A stretch of 64,000 bases of DNA from Nocardia rhamnosiphila NBRC 108938 (GCF_000720425.1 NZ_JOAJ01000001.1:992001-1056000), one strand, 5' to 3'; positions 34,010 to 42,501 are shown, counted from the first letter of the stretch. The notes: generated by a model from the sequence alone, not told the origin. Numbers and translations: made by a program.

Positions 34010-35329
34010 TCAGGCGCCGCGTTCCAGCTCCAGGCCCGCGGCCCGCCAGCCCGCGATACCACCGTCCAGGCTGTAGGCGGTGTGGCCGGTCCGGCGTGCG
34101 GTCGCGGCGAACTGCCGGGAGATATCGCCGGTAGGACAGGTGAAGATCACCGGTTCGGCCCGGGAGAACGGTGTCCCGTGCGCGAACAGGTCGGTGAGCC
34201 GGTCGTCGGGGATATTGATCGCGCCCGGGATATGGGCGACCCGATATGCCATGGCGCCACGGGTGTCGACGATCACCGGTCGCGCCGTGCGGAGCAGTTC
34301 GGCCATATCGGTGGGGGTGAGCCGTGGTGCGGCGGCGATCTCGGCGGGGTCCGGTGGGCGTGGGCCGGCGTCGCGGCCGAACAGTTCCGGCCGGCGCTGA
34401 GCGATATAGGACAGGTACGGCTCGAGCCGGTCGCAGACGATGATCACCCCGACGGTGCGTTCGCCACCGCGGTCGCCGCCTCCGAGCACCTCGCGCGCGG
34501 CGGCGTAGGCGGCGCCGCTGGTCGGTCCGGCCAGGACCCCGTACCCGGTGGCGAGTTCGAGCGTGGCCTCGATCGCCGGGCCCGATCCCACGGTCCGGAT
34601 CTCGTCGTAGAAATCGGGCTGGAACAGGCCCACCTCCCACATCTCCCGTTCCGACCGGATCCCGGGGATGAAGTCGTCGCGTTCGGAGACCACCGCGACC
34701 GTCCGCAGCTCCGGATGGAACTTGCGCAGGTAGCTGCCTGCGCCGCGGCTCGACCCGGTGGTGCCCAGTCCACCGAACAGATAGTCGATCCGCTCGATCC
34801 CGGCGGCGGTGAGATCCTCGTGGATCTCCCGGCCGGTGCCGTCGTGATGGGCGGCGATGTTCTTCTCGCTGGTGTACTGGGACAGATGCCGGAATCTGCC
34901 GGGCTCGGCGGCCATGGCCGCGTCGATCGCCGAGTACACATCGTTGGGCGTGGTGGGGTCCGGGCATTCGGACAGGCCGGGGAGCTCGACGATCTCGGTG
35001 CCGATCAACCGGAGCAGATCGCGTACCTCGCCGACCTTGATCCGGTTGGTCATGGCCCGCAACCCGATACCGTGGATCGCGCCGAGGAGGCGCAGCGCTT
35101 TGGCGGTGTTTCCGCTGGATGCCTCGATCAGTGTCTGCCGCTGTGCGCGCAGCGTGTCGAGTTCGTCGCGCAGCATCGCCCAGGCGACCCGGTCCTTGAC
35201 CGAACCGAACGGATTGTGCGATTCGAGTTTGGCGTAGAGGTCCACCCCGTCGAGGCCGTGCACGGCCGGGTCCAGGCGGAGCAGGGGGGTGTCACCGATC
35301 AACTCGGTGATGTGCTGGTGGATCGTCAC
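34010..35329 (-). CDS. Cysteine-synthase-like PLP enzyme fused to a rhodanese domain
   Basis: A 439-residue fusion. Residues 1-~330 are a fold-type II PLP enzyme of the cysteine synthase group. The Schiff-base lysine is K45 in NPFGSVKDR, with SSGNTAKAL and GGLGTTGSSRG as substrate and phosphate loops. It resembles SbnA/Y4xP enzymes that build diaminopropionate-type products from phosphoserine and an amino acid. Residues ~340-435 are a rhodanese domain with VDTRGAMAYRVAHIPGAINIP and the active cysteine in FTCPTGDISR. The C-terminal rhodanese could deliver or accept persulfide sulfur. It is the last gene of a four-gene operon, overlapping the previous by four bases (35326-35329). Confidence 0.82.
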   Translation of the reverse strand: MTIHQHITELIGDTPLLRLDPAVHGLDGVDLYAKLESHNPFGSVKDRVAWAMLRDELDTLRAQRQTLIEASSGNTAKALRLLGAIHGIGLRAMTNRIKVGEVRDLLRLIGTEIVELPGLSECPDPTTPNDVYSAIDAAMAAEPGRFRHLSQYTSEKNIAAHHDGTGREIHEDLTAAGIERIDYLFGGLGTTGSSRGAGSYLRKFHPELRTVAVVSERDDFIPGIRSEREMWEVGLFQPDFYDEIRTVGSGPAIEATLELATGYGVLAGPTSGAAYAAAREVLGGGDRGGERTVGVIIVCDRLEPYLSYIAQRRPELFGRDAGPRPPDPAEIAAAPRLTPTDMAELLRTARPVIVDTRGAMAYRVAHIPGAINIPDDRLTDLFAHGTPFSRAEPVIFTCPTGDISRQFAATARRTGHTAYSLDGGIAGWRAAGLELERGA

Positions 35330-36831
35330 GGAACCTCGGGTGCGTCGGAGTAGGCGGCGGGGGAGGCCGGTGGCCGGTAGTCCGCGTCGGGTGTCGCCAG
35401 GAAGCGCCCGTCATGGTCGGCCACCGCGACTTTCTCGGCAGGGGGATGCATGGCGGCCGCGGCTGCCGACAGATCCATGTGATATCCCGCCGTATTGGGG
35501 AAAATGATCAGGTCTCCCGGCCGCGGCAGCCACGGCAGCCAGACCGTATGTGTGGTGACGAGATCTCGTTCGAGGCAGAGCCGGCCGGCCAGGAAGACAC
35601 CGACCGGATGCCCGGCCGGTTCGGCCCCGTCACCCGGCAGCAGAAGGGGATCGGCCATCACTTCCTGATCGGCCGGTGTCACCGTGTCCCGGCTGAGGTC
35701 CAGGTGGACGAGCAGACTGCCGTCGGAGGCCTCTTTCACGAATTCGACCCGGGCCACGGTGATCCCGGCGTGGTCGGCGAGCGCTTTACCCGGTTCCAGC
35801 CAGATGTCGAGGAGGTTGTCGGCGGCCACCCGGGCGACACTGCGGCCGCCGTGGTTTGTGAGCGGGGCGGCCAGGAAACTCGCCAGCATCTCGGCGGCGG
35901 TCACGGTGTTCGCATACTTGTGGAAGACCGGTGTCCCGCGTACCGCGCCACCGTCGACCTGATAACCGAAGGTACTGTTACCCCAGCTCATCGCGGCGCC
36001 GTGACCGGCGAGCGCGGCACGCAACCGGTGCACGTAATCGTCGAACCGGGCGCCGTCGGCGGTGAACACCTGGCGCAGTCCGCCGCCGATGTCGAGGACC
36101 GACGGTGCGAGTCCGACGGAGTACGCCTGTTCGAGTATCGCGAAACACGTGTCGGCGGCGCGTACCCGTTCGGCGGTGTCGCCGGTGTCCAGGTGAAAGG
36201 CCGTACCGCGGAACAGGAGCCGATCCCGGTGCCGCGCCAGCAGCTCGAGCGCACGCTGGACCCGGGGCACCGGGATCCCGAAGCGACTCACCTGCGAACC
36301 CGGAAAACCACTGACCCGGAGCAGCACCGGGACCGGCGTGGACGGGTCGGCGAGGTCGGCGAGGGTGCCCAGTTCCCATTCGTTGTCGACGTTCACGGTC
36401 ACCCCGGTGCGCACCAGTTCCCGGAGGAACGCTTCGCCTTTGGGGCCGGTCACCTCGATCCGGCCGGCGTCGAATCCGGCCGTCAGCGCCGAGTCCAGTT
36501 CACCGGCCGATGCCACGTCGATACCGATCCCGTGCGCCGCGGCAGTGCGCACGAAGGCCCGGGACCGGTTCACCTTGTGCGCGTAGCAGATGCGATAACC
36601 GGTATGCGCCTCGTCGAGTACTGCGGTGAGCCGGTCGATATTGCGCGCGAACACCTGTGGGAACAGCAGATGCAGCGGTGTCCCGAAGCGGTGCAGCACC
36701 TCGTCGAATGCGCGGCGATCGGCGAGGAACGCCGCGACTTGCCGATCCCAGTGTGCCGGTAGGGCGGGTGGCCCGGTGTGCTCGATGGGTTCCGGACGGT
36801 CCGGACGGTCCGGGCGCATCCGCACGGTCAT
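35326..36831 (-). CDS. Y4yA-like PLP-dependent decarboxylase (alanine-racemase fold)
   Basis: A 501-residue fold-type III PLP enzyme of the ornithine/diaminopimelate decarboxylase group, most like the Y4yA family. PLP lysine is K86 in YAHKVNRSRA. Other blocks are GIDVASAGEL, VTGPKGEAFLRELV, NVDNEWEL, and the PLP-phosphate site LDIGGGLRQVF. Relatives include SbnH-type decarboxylases of metallophore pathways. The expected reaction is decarboxylation of an amino-acid-derived substrate. Overlaps of four bases at both ends (36828-36831 and 35326-35329) lock it into the operon. No NRPS or NIS synthetase lies nearby, so the product is unknown. Confidence 0.8.
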   Translation of the reverse strand: MTVRMRPDRPDRPEPIEHTGPPALPAHWDRQVAAFLADRRAFDEVLHRFGTPLHLLFPQVFARNIDRLTAVLDEAHTGYRICYAHKVNRSRAFVRTAAAHGIGIDVASAGELDSALTAGFDAGRIEVTGPKGEAFLRELVRTGVTVNVDNEWELGTLADLADPSTPVPVLLRVSGFPGSQVSRFGIPVPRVQRALELLARHRDRLLFRGTAFHLDTGDTAERVRAADTCFAILEQAYSVGLAPSVLDIGGGLRQVFTADGARFDDYVHRLRAALAGHGAAMSWGNSTFGYQVDGGAVRGTPVFHKYANTVTAAEMLASFLAAPLTNHGGRSVARVAADNLLDIWLEPGKALADHAGITVARVEFVKEASDGSLLVHLDLSRDTVTPADQEVMADPLLLPGDGAEPAGHPVGVFLAGRLCLERDLVTTHTVWLPWLPRPGDLIIFPNTAGYHMDLSAAAAAMHPPAEKVAVADHDGRFLATPDADYRPPASPAAYSDAPEVP

Positions 36832-38105
36832 CCGAGGCTTCCCGGCCGTAGCGGTTCGGGCCGCTCGCCGACCGGGTTGTAGCCGCCGTCGCGCAACGCC
36901 TCGAAGGCGCGGACCCGGTTGCGCGGACTGCGGAATTCCGCCACGACCCGCTTGCTGTCGAGGTCGATGTCCACGACGCGGATGTCCATCGACTCCAGCA
37001 CCCCGCCGATCGTGCGGACACAGTGCTTGCAGGTCATATCGGGTACGTAGAAGGTCCGGTCCTCATGCGTGGCCGGGCCGGTGCCGAGGTCCTCCCGCGC
37101 CGGCACCGCCACCGGTTCGCAGTACCGGGCGAAATCGGTGAACACCTCGACGAAGCGGTGCACCACCTCGGCCAGCACGCTGGAGTTCGCACCCCCGTCG
37201 CGGTGTACGACCGCGGCCGGGCAGGAGGGTTGTTCCCCACGTGGTAGCAGCGCGTACTGCCGGGAGATGAGATCCAGATCGTCGTGGTACCGGGCGATCG
37301 CCGCGGGTACGGTCAGCCCTTCCTCGGTGGTCGCCCGGTCCATCACCCGGTGCGCGTCGGCAATGGTCGCGTCTTTCATCGCCCGCAATGTGGCGATCGA
37401 CTCGGCGGTGTAACGCACCGATCCGCCGGGTTCGGCGCGCAAACTCACCGGAATCATGCCCCGTCGATAGGTCGATGCCTGCAGTTCCCAGAACCACCGG
37501 GTGGCGACCGCGGTGAAGATCCCGGAATCGCGTAGTCCGCGGGCGAATTCACCCGGGGTCCGGTACGGCGTCTGCCGCGCGATGAGCGCGTGCTGGGCCA
37601 GCGCCCGGCCCGCGGACTCGACCCCCACCCGGAAGATATCGATGGGTTCGTGATCGGTGGTGGTTCCGGCCAGCACCCCGAGCGCCGCCACGTCCAGACG
37701 CGCAATCCGATCGGCGAGACCGGCGTTGTCGTCGATCGAGCGCCAGAGCGCGAGCACGGCTTCCCGGGTGGCGATCGGCACGAGCGGGCCCGGCCCATCG
37801 GCCCGGTAGAACCCGGTATTGGGTATCCCGGCGCTATCGGTCCAGGTCACCCGGTGGGTGGCGGAGGTGACCGCCTCGGCATGGCAGGGGCGCATGAACC
37901 GTTCCAGGTACAGCCGTTGCGAGAACGTGAGATGGCTGCCGGGTTCGGGGCGCAGTTCGGTTGCGGTGTACTCGAAGCGGACTGCTCCCACCGGCCGCTG
38001 GTCGGCGAACAGTCCCGGCCGGGCGAGCTCGGCGAGGATCCGCGCGGTGGCCCGCCGGTCGTACCGGGTGGCGGTGTCGGTGGATGCGCTGATCTCTGTG
38101 TTCAT
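36828..38105 (-). CDS. Orphan protein with C-terminal heavy-metal-associated (HMA) domain
   Basis: A 425-residue protein. Residues 1-~340 match no family I know: the stretch is mostly helical, with RYDRRATARILAELARPG, a WxLQAS-like core and HRDGGANSSVLAEVVHRFVEVF. It is about the length of an enzyme domain. Residues ~350-415 are an HMA domain with C359 and C362 in MTCKHC, and the following GGVLESMDI and VVAEFRSP strands fit. HMA domains bind Cu(I) or other soft metals as chaperones. The fusion suggests metal delivery to, or sensing by, the N-terminal part. It overlaps genes on both sides by four bases, and GAGGAG precedes its ATG. Confidence 0.72.
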   Translation of the reverse strand: MNTEISASTDTATRYDRRATARILAELARPGLFADQRPVGAVRFEYTATELRPEPGSHLTFSQRLYLERFMRPCHAEAVTSATHRVTWTDSAGIPNTGFYRADGPGPLVPIATREAVLALWRSIDDNAGLADRIARLDVAALGVLAGTTTDHEPIDIFRVGVESAGRALAQHALIARQTPYRTPGEFARGLRDSGIFTAVATRWFWELQASTYRRGMIPVSLRAEPGGSVRYTAESIATLRAMKDATIADAHRVMDRATTEEGLTVPAAIARYHDDLDLISRQYALLPRGEQPSCPAAVVHRDGGANSSVLAEVVHRFVEVFTDFARYCEPVAVPAREDLGTGPATHEDRTFYVPDMTCKHCVRTIGGVLESMDIRVVDIDLDSKRVVAEFRSPRNRVRAFEALRDGGYNPVGERPEPLRPGSLG

Positions 38106-39400
38106 GGCAGCTCCTCGGCGAGGGTCCGGACGCAGTCGACGAAGCGGTCGATATCGTCGAGGCAGGTGTAGACGTGGGTGCTGACCCGCACCGATTCGGG
38201 ATCGCCCCCGGTTTCGGGCATACAGTGGGCGCCGGTGCGGACGAGGAAACCGTATTCGGCGAGGACGAACCCCAGGTCGGCCGCCGAAATACCGTCGAGA
38301 GTGAACGAGACGATGCCGTACCCGCTGCCGTCCCGGGCGTGGGCGGGCCCCGGCAGGAACGTCAACCCCGGCACCGCCCGCAACCCGCTGATCAACCGCC
38401 GGGTCAGCGCTCGATTGTGCGCCGCGACGGCGGGCATACCGTATTCCTCGAGAACCTCCAGCGCGGTGCCCAGCGAGAGGATGCCGGGAATATTGGCGGT
38501 ACCGCCCTCCAGCAGGCCCGGCATGACGCCGGTGCCGAACCCCTCGGCGGTCAGTACCGCGTCGGTACCGCCGCCGGGCAGGAACGGCCGCAGTTGCGAG
38601 TGTGTCCGCTGCCGGCAGTAGAGGATTCCGGTACCGGGCGCCGCGAACATCTTATGGGCCGCGAAGGCCGCGAAATCGGCCCCGAGCGCGGTGACGTCCA
38701 CCGGGAGGTGGCCGCCGCTCTGGCTGCAGTCGAAGCACAGGCGTACCCGTGAGGGAATCCGGTCGCGCAGTTCGGCGAGGGTGGTGCGGGCGCCGAATAC
38801 ATGATGCAGGTGGGTCACGGTGAGCAGCCGGGTACGCGGACCCAGTTTCGCGGCGATATCGGCGGTATCGGCCTGCCCTACCGGGGTGACCCGGTAGGGA
38901 ACGAGTTCGATCCGGCGCCCGAAGCGCGCGAGGGTGTCCCGCAGCAGGAACCAGGGCGAGATATTGGCGGCGTGGTCGCGCGGGCTGTAGAGGATCTCGT
39001 CCCCGTCCGCGAGCGCCGTGAGACCCCAGGACAGTGCGACGGCGTTGAGCGCCGCGGTCGCGCCACCGGTGAAGACGATCTCGTCGGGCCGGGCGGCGCC
39101 CACGAAGCGGGCGGTCGCGGCCCGGACCGCGGCGATGCGCTGAGTGAGCGCCGTGGACCAGGGGTATGTGCCGCGTGCGGCATTGGCGGTGGCGGTCGAG
39201 TGGTAGTCGCGGACGGTGTCGATCACCGCCCGCGGCTTCTGCGTCGTGGCGGCACTATCCAGATAGATCTCCCGGCTGTCGGCCAGGGCCGGAAAGGACG
39301 CGCGGATCTCCGGCGGGAGCAGTCCGGTGGCCGGGCACACCGGTGCGGGAGCGCCGTCGGAGGGGGATGGATGATCCGGTCGGCGCAGGGGTGATCCCAT
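38102..39400 (-). CDS. Class V PLP aminotransferase, SufS/cysteine-desulfurase-like
   Basis: A 432-residue PLP enzyme of the NifS/SufS class V family. It has IYLDSAATTQKP at 46-57 (residues 45-56 region), THLHHVFGART, and the Schiff-base lysine K250 in AAFAAHKMFAAPGTGILY. The active cysteine is C393 in LVRTGAHCMPE, matching the group II desulfurase position. It would take sulfur from cysteine as a persulfide, or act on a related C-S substrate. It is the first gene of the four-gene operon. ATG 39400 follows AAGGAG at eight bases. The downstream rhodanese domain could accept the sulfur. A Fur/Zur-like palindrome lies ~40-55 bases upstream. Confidence 0.82.
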   Translation of the reverse strand: MGSPLRRPDHPSPSDGAPAPVCPATGLLPPEIRASFPALADSREIYLDSAATTQKPRAVIDTVRDYHSTATANAARGTYPWSTALTQRIAAVRAATARFVGAARPDEIVFTGGATAALNAVALSWGLTALADGDEILYSPRDHAANISPWFLLRDTLARFGRRIELVPYRVTPVGQADTADIAAKLGPRTRLLTVTHLHHVFGARTTLAELRDRIPSRVRLCFDCSQSGGHLPVDVTALGADFAAFAAHKMFAAPGTGILYCRQRTHSQLRPFLPGGGTDAVLTAEGFGTGVMPGLLEGGTANIPGILSLGTALEVLEEYGMPAVAAHNRALTRRLISGLRAVPGLTFLPGPAHARDGSGYGIVSFTLDGISAADLGFVLAEYGFLVRTGAHCMPETGGDPESVRVSTHVYTCLDDIDRFVDCVRTLAEELP

Positions 39401-39440
39401 GTGATCGCTCCTTCCGCCGATCCATCCGGACTGCGAACAA

Positions 39441-39455
39441 CGATACTCATTATCG
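39441..39455. promoter_or_regulatory. Fur/Zur-like palindrome before the four-gene operon
   Basis: CGATACTCATTATCG contains GATACTCATTATC, one base from the GATAATCATTATC core of Fur/Zur-family boxes, with arms CGATA and TATCG. On the minus strand GATAAT here is also the best -10 candidate for the operon, so a bound repressor would block transcription. The match is partial and no Fur/Zur gene is in the window. Confidence 0.4.
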
Positions 39456-39546
39456 GAAAGTTCGCCCAGTGCGCTTGGTGCGCATACGGTTTCGCGGGCG
39501 CAGAGCGCCGGGTGACGAGGGGTCCGGAGATGTCGGTGTCCGGCGT

Positions 39547-39552
39547 TATGGT
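39547..39552 (+). promoter_or_regulatory. -10 element (TATGGT) of a leaderless gene
   Basis: TATGGT is six bases before the ATG at 39559, with no ribosome site, consistent with a leaderless mRNA. The four-gene operon runs the other way from ~160 bases to the left. Confidence 0.4.
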
Positions 39553-39558
39553 GCCGGT

Positions 39559-39978
39559 ATGCCACTTACACTCGACGAACGTCAGGCGTTTCTGGCCGAG
39601 CCGCATATCGGCGCGCTCTCGGTATCGGCGGGTCCGGAGCGGGGTCCCCTCACCGTGCCCATCTGGTACCAGTACGAGCCGGGCGGTGAGCTCTGGGTGC
39701 TGACCGGCCCGGAATCGGAGAAGATGCGCCGGATCCGGGCGGCGGGACGGTTCAGCCTGCTGGCCGAGCGGGTCGAGCCGACCGTCCGATATGTCAGCGT
39801 GGAGGGTCCGGTGACCCGGGTCGAGCCGCTGATCGACGAGCGTCATCGCGAGATGGTGGCGCGCTACCTGCCGCCCGGGCGAGTGGAGGAGTACCTGTCC
39901 TTCGCCGCGGCCGAACTGGGTGAGCATGTGGTCGTGTTCATGCGGCCGCAGCGATGGTTGTCCGCCGATCTCGGCTGA
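39559..39978 (+). CDS. Pyridoxamine 5'-phosphate oxidase-like (FMN/F420-binding) protein
   Basis: A 139-residue split-barrel protein of the PNPOx-like/F420 or heme-binding group. The opening LTLDERQAFLAEPHIGALSV and the central GPLTVPIWYQYEPGGELWVLTGPESEKMRRIRAAGRFSLLAE (read in parts) are characteristic. Family members bind FMN, F420 or heme and act on diverse substrates; none can be assigned. The start 39559 fits a leaderless -10. The gene converges with the CBS-domain gene, with four bases between stops. Confidence 0.87.
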   Translation: MPLTLDERQAFLAEPHIGALSVSAGPERGPLTVPIWYQYEPGGELWVLTGPESEKMRRIRAAGRFSLLAERVEPTVRYVSVEGPVTRVEPLIDERHREMVARYLPPGRVEEYLSFAAAELGEHVVVFMRPQRWLSADLG

Positions 39979-39982
39979 GTGA

Positions 39983-40417
39983 TCAGTAGCCGCCCTGCAG
40001 ATATTCGACGAGCTGCTCGCGTTCGGTGGCGAGTTCGGAGATGGCGCTCTTGACCACGTCGCCGATGCTCACGATGCCGACCAGTTCACCGCCGGACACC
40101 ACCGGCAGATGCCGGACCCGGAGATCGGTCATGATCCGGCGCAACCCCTCGACATGGTCCTCGGGGGCGCAGGTCCGGACGTCGGTGGACATGATCCGCG
40201 AGACCGGGGAATCGAGTAGTGCCGCGCCGTGCCGGTACAGGGCGCGGACGATATCGCGTTCGGAGACGATTCCGGCGATCCGGCGGCCGTCGGGGGAGAC
40301 GACGACGGCTCCGATGTTGTGTTCGGCCAGCAGCGCGAGCAGCGCACGGATATCCAGATCCGGACGCGCGGTCGTCACGGCGCTGCCCTTGTTGTGCAGT
40401 ATCTCGGCGATTCGCAT
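39983..40417 (-). CDS. CBS-domain-pair protein
   Basis: A 144-residue protein made only of two CBS domains (residues ~8-60 and ~75-135), with VVVSPDGRRIAGIVSERDIVRALY and HLPVVSGGELVGIVSIGDVVK as the second strands. Isolated CBS pairs bind AMP, ATP or NAD-type ligands and regulate partner proteins. The partner is not evident. The start 40417 (MRIAEI) fits the family; ATG 40426 with MVTMRI is possible. It lies near the small protein at 40538-40795, on the same strand. Confidence 0.88.
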   Translation of the reverse strand: MRIAEILHNKGSAVTTARPDLDIRALLALLAEHNIGAVVVSPDGRRIAGIVSERDIVRALYRHGAALLDSPVSRIMSTDVRTCAPEDHVEGLRRIMTDLRVRHLPVVSGGELVGIVSIGDVVKSAISELATEREQLVEYLQGGY

Positions 40418-40537
40418 GGTCACCATCCACTCGAGCGCGGGATTTCAGAATCTCGCGCTCGACCCGTGGACGCCAGCACGAATCGGCATCGACGGCCTTT
40501 TTTTCGAAGTCGTACGGTGAGCGGAGCCGTCGATCGG

Positions 40538-40795
40538 CTACTCGTCGTCGAGGCCCGCGGAGAGATAGGCGGCGGCGGCCAGCCACTGGCGGCACTGCGG
40601 GCCGTGCACATCGTGGATGTGCAGGATCTCGCGTGCCTGCCGATAGGTGAGTACCGGCGGTTCGGAATTGCAGTCCGTACCGGCTTCGGGGGCCGCGTAG
40701 CGGCGTAGCGGTTCCGGGTGGTGCCCGAGCGAGTGACCGCCGCCGGCGGAGGTGCCCACGGCGTTCCGATGGGGACTTCGGAATGGTTGGATCAT
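40538..40795 (-). CDS. Small conserved-looking protein, function unknown
   Basis: An 85-residue protein with a disordered first half and a C-terminal motif, VLTYRQAREILHIHDVHGPQCRQWLAAAAYLS. This resembles short Nocardia proteins often found near Scr1-type regulators; no function is known. GAGGGG precedes ATG 40795 at eight bases. Its promoter region carries the same 20-base operator as the gene at 43472-43837, so it probably belongs to the Scr1-type regulon. Confidence 0.65.
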   Translation of the reverse strand: MIQPFRSPHRNAVGTSAGGGHSLGHHPEPLRRYAAPEAGTDCNSEPPVLTYRQAREILHIHDVHGPQCRQWLAAAAYLSAGLDDE

Positions 40796-40889
40796 TCGGT
40801 TGCCCCTCACATGCGACGTTGCGGGGCGACACCTCCGGCCGGTGAGTCCGCCGGGGAAAATACTGTGTATCGCCCCTCCTGTGCGCCTG

Positions 40890-40930
40890 AGTCTAAGCCG
40901 CCGTCGCTTACAAATGCAAGTACATCTGCA
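40890..40930 (-). promoter_or_regulatory. Scr1-regulon promoter/operator copy A
   Basis: On the minus strand TTGCAT (40914-40919), 18 bases and TAGACT (40890-40895) form a promoter for the gene at 40795. The 20-base CAAATGCAAGTACATCTGCA (40911-40930), covering the -35, is identical to that at 43900-43919. Across 40 bases the two promoters match at about 33 positions. Confidence 0.65.
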
Positions 40931-41051
40931 AACTACAGACGAAATCGCACACACCCTGTTTCCGGTGTCTTCCACGGGCGACCGGCGCTGTGACACTGCG
41001 CCTTCCGCCGCATCGAGCCCCCCGCCCTCGTCCGCGCGGGCGGCACGGGTT

Positions 41052-41849
41052 CTATGGTGTGCGGCCCACGCCGCCGTACGCGGAGATCGCCGGCCGGGAT
41101 TCGCCGCCGGGGGTGTCCGGGCGCCACCGGTCGATCGGGACGACGCCCGGTTCCACCAGTGTCAATCCGTCGAAAACGGCCCGGATCTCCGACCGGGGGC
41201 GGGGGGTGTAGGGCACGCCCCCGGTATCGGTGTAGTTCCGGCACAGCGTCACGTACGCCGCACTGTCGTCCGTGCCGTCCCACAGGACCAGATAGCTGCC
41301 GGATGGGGTGGCCTCGAGCACGGTATGCACGATCCGCCGCATATCCGCGAAGGATTCCGCGTGGCCGAGCACGCCCATGAACATCACTGCCACCGGCTCG
41401 GTGAAATCGAGGACGTGCCGCGCGTCGGAGACGATGAGTTCGGGCCGGTGATAGTCGGAGTCCAGGTAGACGGTGACACCCGCGTCGGTGGTATCGGCCA
41501 GCAACGCGCGGGCGTGGGCGAGGACGAGCGGGTCGTTGTCGACGTAGACGATTTTGGATTCGGGCGCGACGCGCTGGGCCACCTCGTGGGTGTTCTGCAT
41601 GGTCGGCAGGCCGGTGCCGATATCGAGGAATTGGCGGATCCCCTTCTCCGCGGCCAGGAATCGCACCGCACGGATGAGGAACTGCCGTGACTGGACGGCC
41701 ATGGTGGTGATCTCCGGATCGACCGCGATCCCGGCGTCACCGGCGATGCGATCGACCTCGTAGTAGTCCGTGCCACCCATCCAGTAGTTCCAGATGCGGG
41801 CGGAGTGCGGGATATCGGTGCGGATCGCGGGGCGGTGCTCTTCGGACAT
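41052..41849 (-). CDS. SAM-dependent methyltransferase (DUF574-type, Methyltransf_19)
   Basis: A 265-residue methyltransferase. The N-terminal SARIWNYWMGGTDYYEVDR and the SAM-binding FLDIGTGLPTMQNTHEVAQ blocks are characteristic of actinobacterial DUF574 proteins. The later YVDNDPLVLAHARALL and VAVMFMGVLGHAESF are typical too. Targets are unknown; such genes are often near Scr1/DUF397 pairs. ATG 41849 follows CAGGAG at eight bases. It is divergent from the DUF397 gene at 42201. Confidence 0.88.
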   Translation of the reverse strand: MSEEHRPAIRTDIPHSARIWNYWMGGTDYYEVDRIAGDAGIAVDPEITTMAVQSRQFLIRAVRFLAAEKGIRQFLDIGTGLPTMQNTHEVAQRVAPESKIVYVDNDPLVLAHARALLADTTDAGVTVYLDSDYHRPELIVSDARHVLDFTEPVAVMFMGVLGHAESFADMRRIVHTVLEATPSGSYLVLWDGTDDSAAYVTLCRNYTDTGGVPYTPRPRSEIRAVFDGLTLVEPGVVPIDRWRPDTPGGESRPAISAYGGVGRTP

Positions 41850-42113
41850 GGCGGACTCCTGGGCGGTCATGGTCGGAACGCGCCGGCACGGAGACCGGCG
41901 GTGGGCCCGACGGCTGGTGAAACCGATGTCCACTGCGACAGTACAAGGCTCGACGCGGCCGATCCGGTGGTCGGCGCAGTCCGATTCGACTCCGGCGCTC
42001 CCTTCGAGGCGGGCCGCGGGCGTGGTCGCCGGTGCCTGCCGGGGCCGTGCGCGGGCACCGGGGGCCGGGGAACGCGGTGTGGCGAACTTCGTGCTATCGT
42101 CCTGATGTCGGTG
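41850..42113. other. Intergenic region between divergent methyltransferase and DUF397 genes
   Basis: No gene is supported. The region must hold the methyltransferase promoter on the minus strand; I see no consensus -35/-10. The operator at 42114-42143 lies at its right end. Confidence 0.4.
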
Positions 42114-42143
42114 CAGATGCAAGAACACCTGCGTTTGCATCTG
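42114..42143 (+). promoter_or_regulatory. Scr1-regulon operator copy B, perfect inverted repeat
   Basis: CAGATGCAA (42114-42122) and TTGCATCTG (42135-42143) are a perfect 9-base inverted repeat with 12 bases between. TTGCAT is also a -35-like element for the DUF397/XRE mRNA, as in copies A and C. A weak -10 (TATGCG) follows about 16 bases later. Confidence 0.6.
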
Positions 42144-42200
42144 TAAGGACCGACGGTATGCGACAGTGGCGTCAGCGACCATGAGCAAGGAGTGGGTCCT

Positions 42201-42419
42201 ATGTCGGAAGTAACGAACCAGGTGATCGGAGCCTGGCGGAAGAGCACCTTCAGCAACCCGAGCGGGAACTGTGTCGAGTTCGCCGAGGCGGCCAACAATC
42301 TGGTGGCCATGCGTAATTCGCGCTTCCCCGACGGTGGGGTGATCTTCTACACGCGCCCGGAGATCGAGGCTTTCCTGCAGGGTGCCAAAGCCGGAGAGTT
42401 CGACGATCTGGCGGGTTGA
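42201..42419 (+). CDS. DUF397 protein
   Basis: A 72-residue DUF397 protein with WRKSTFSNPSGNCVEFAEA and the final VAMRNSRFPDG motif, diagnostic of this actinobacterial family. DUF397 proteins pair with Scr1/XRE regulators, and the SCO4441-like couples are described as regulator/toxin-type systems. Here the XRE gene is 82 bases downstream. AAGGAG precedes ATG 42201 at nine bases. It is expressed from the operator-bearing promoter of copy B. Confidence 0.9.
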   Translation: MSEVTNQVIGAWRKSTFSNPSGNCVEFAEAANNLVAMRNSRFPDGGVIFYTRPEIEAFLQGAKAGEFDDLAG

Positions 42420-42501
42420 GAGGTAACATGGGCCGTCGGCGTGGTGTGCCCGATCCGATGGGCGGCGCACCGTGGGTTAACCCGAAATCGGAGACGACTC
42501 C

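Noticed and set aside
34010..39400. Operon as a complete siderophore cluster
   Set aside because: No NIS synthetase, NRPS, exporter or uptake gene is next to it; only the PLP enzymes resemble such pathways.
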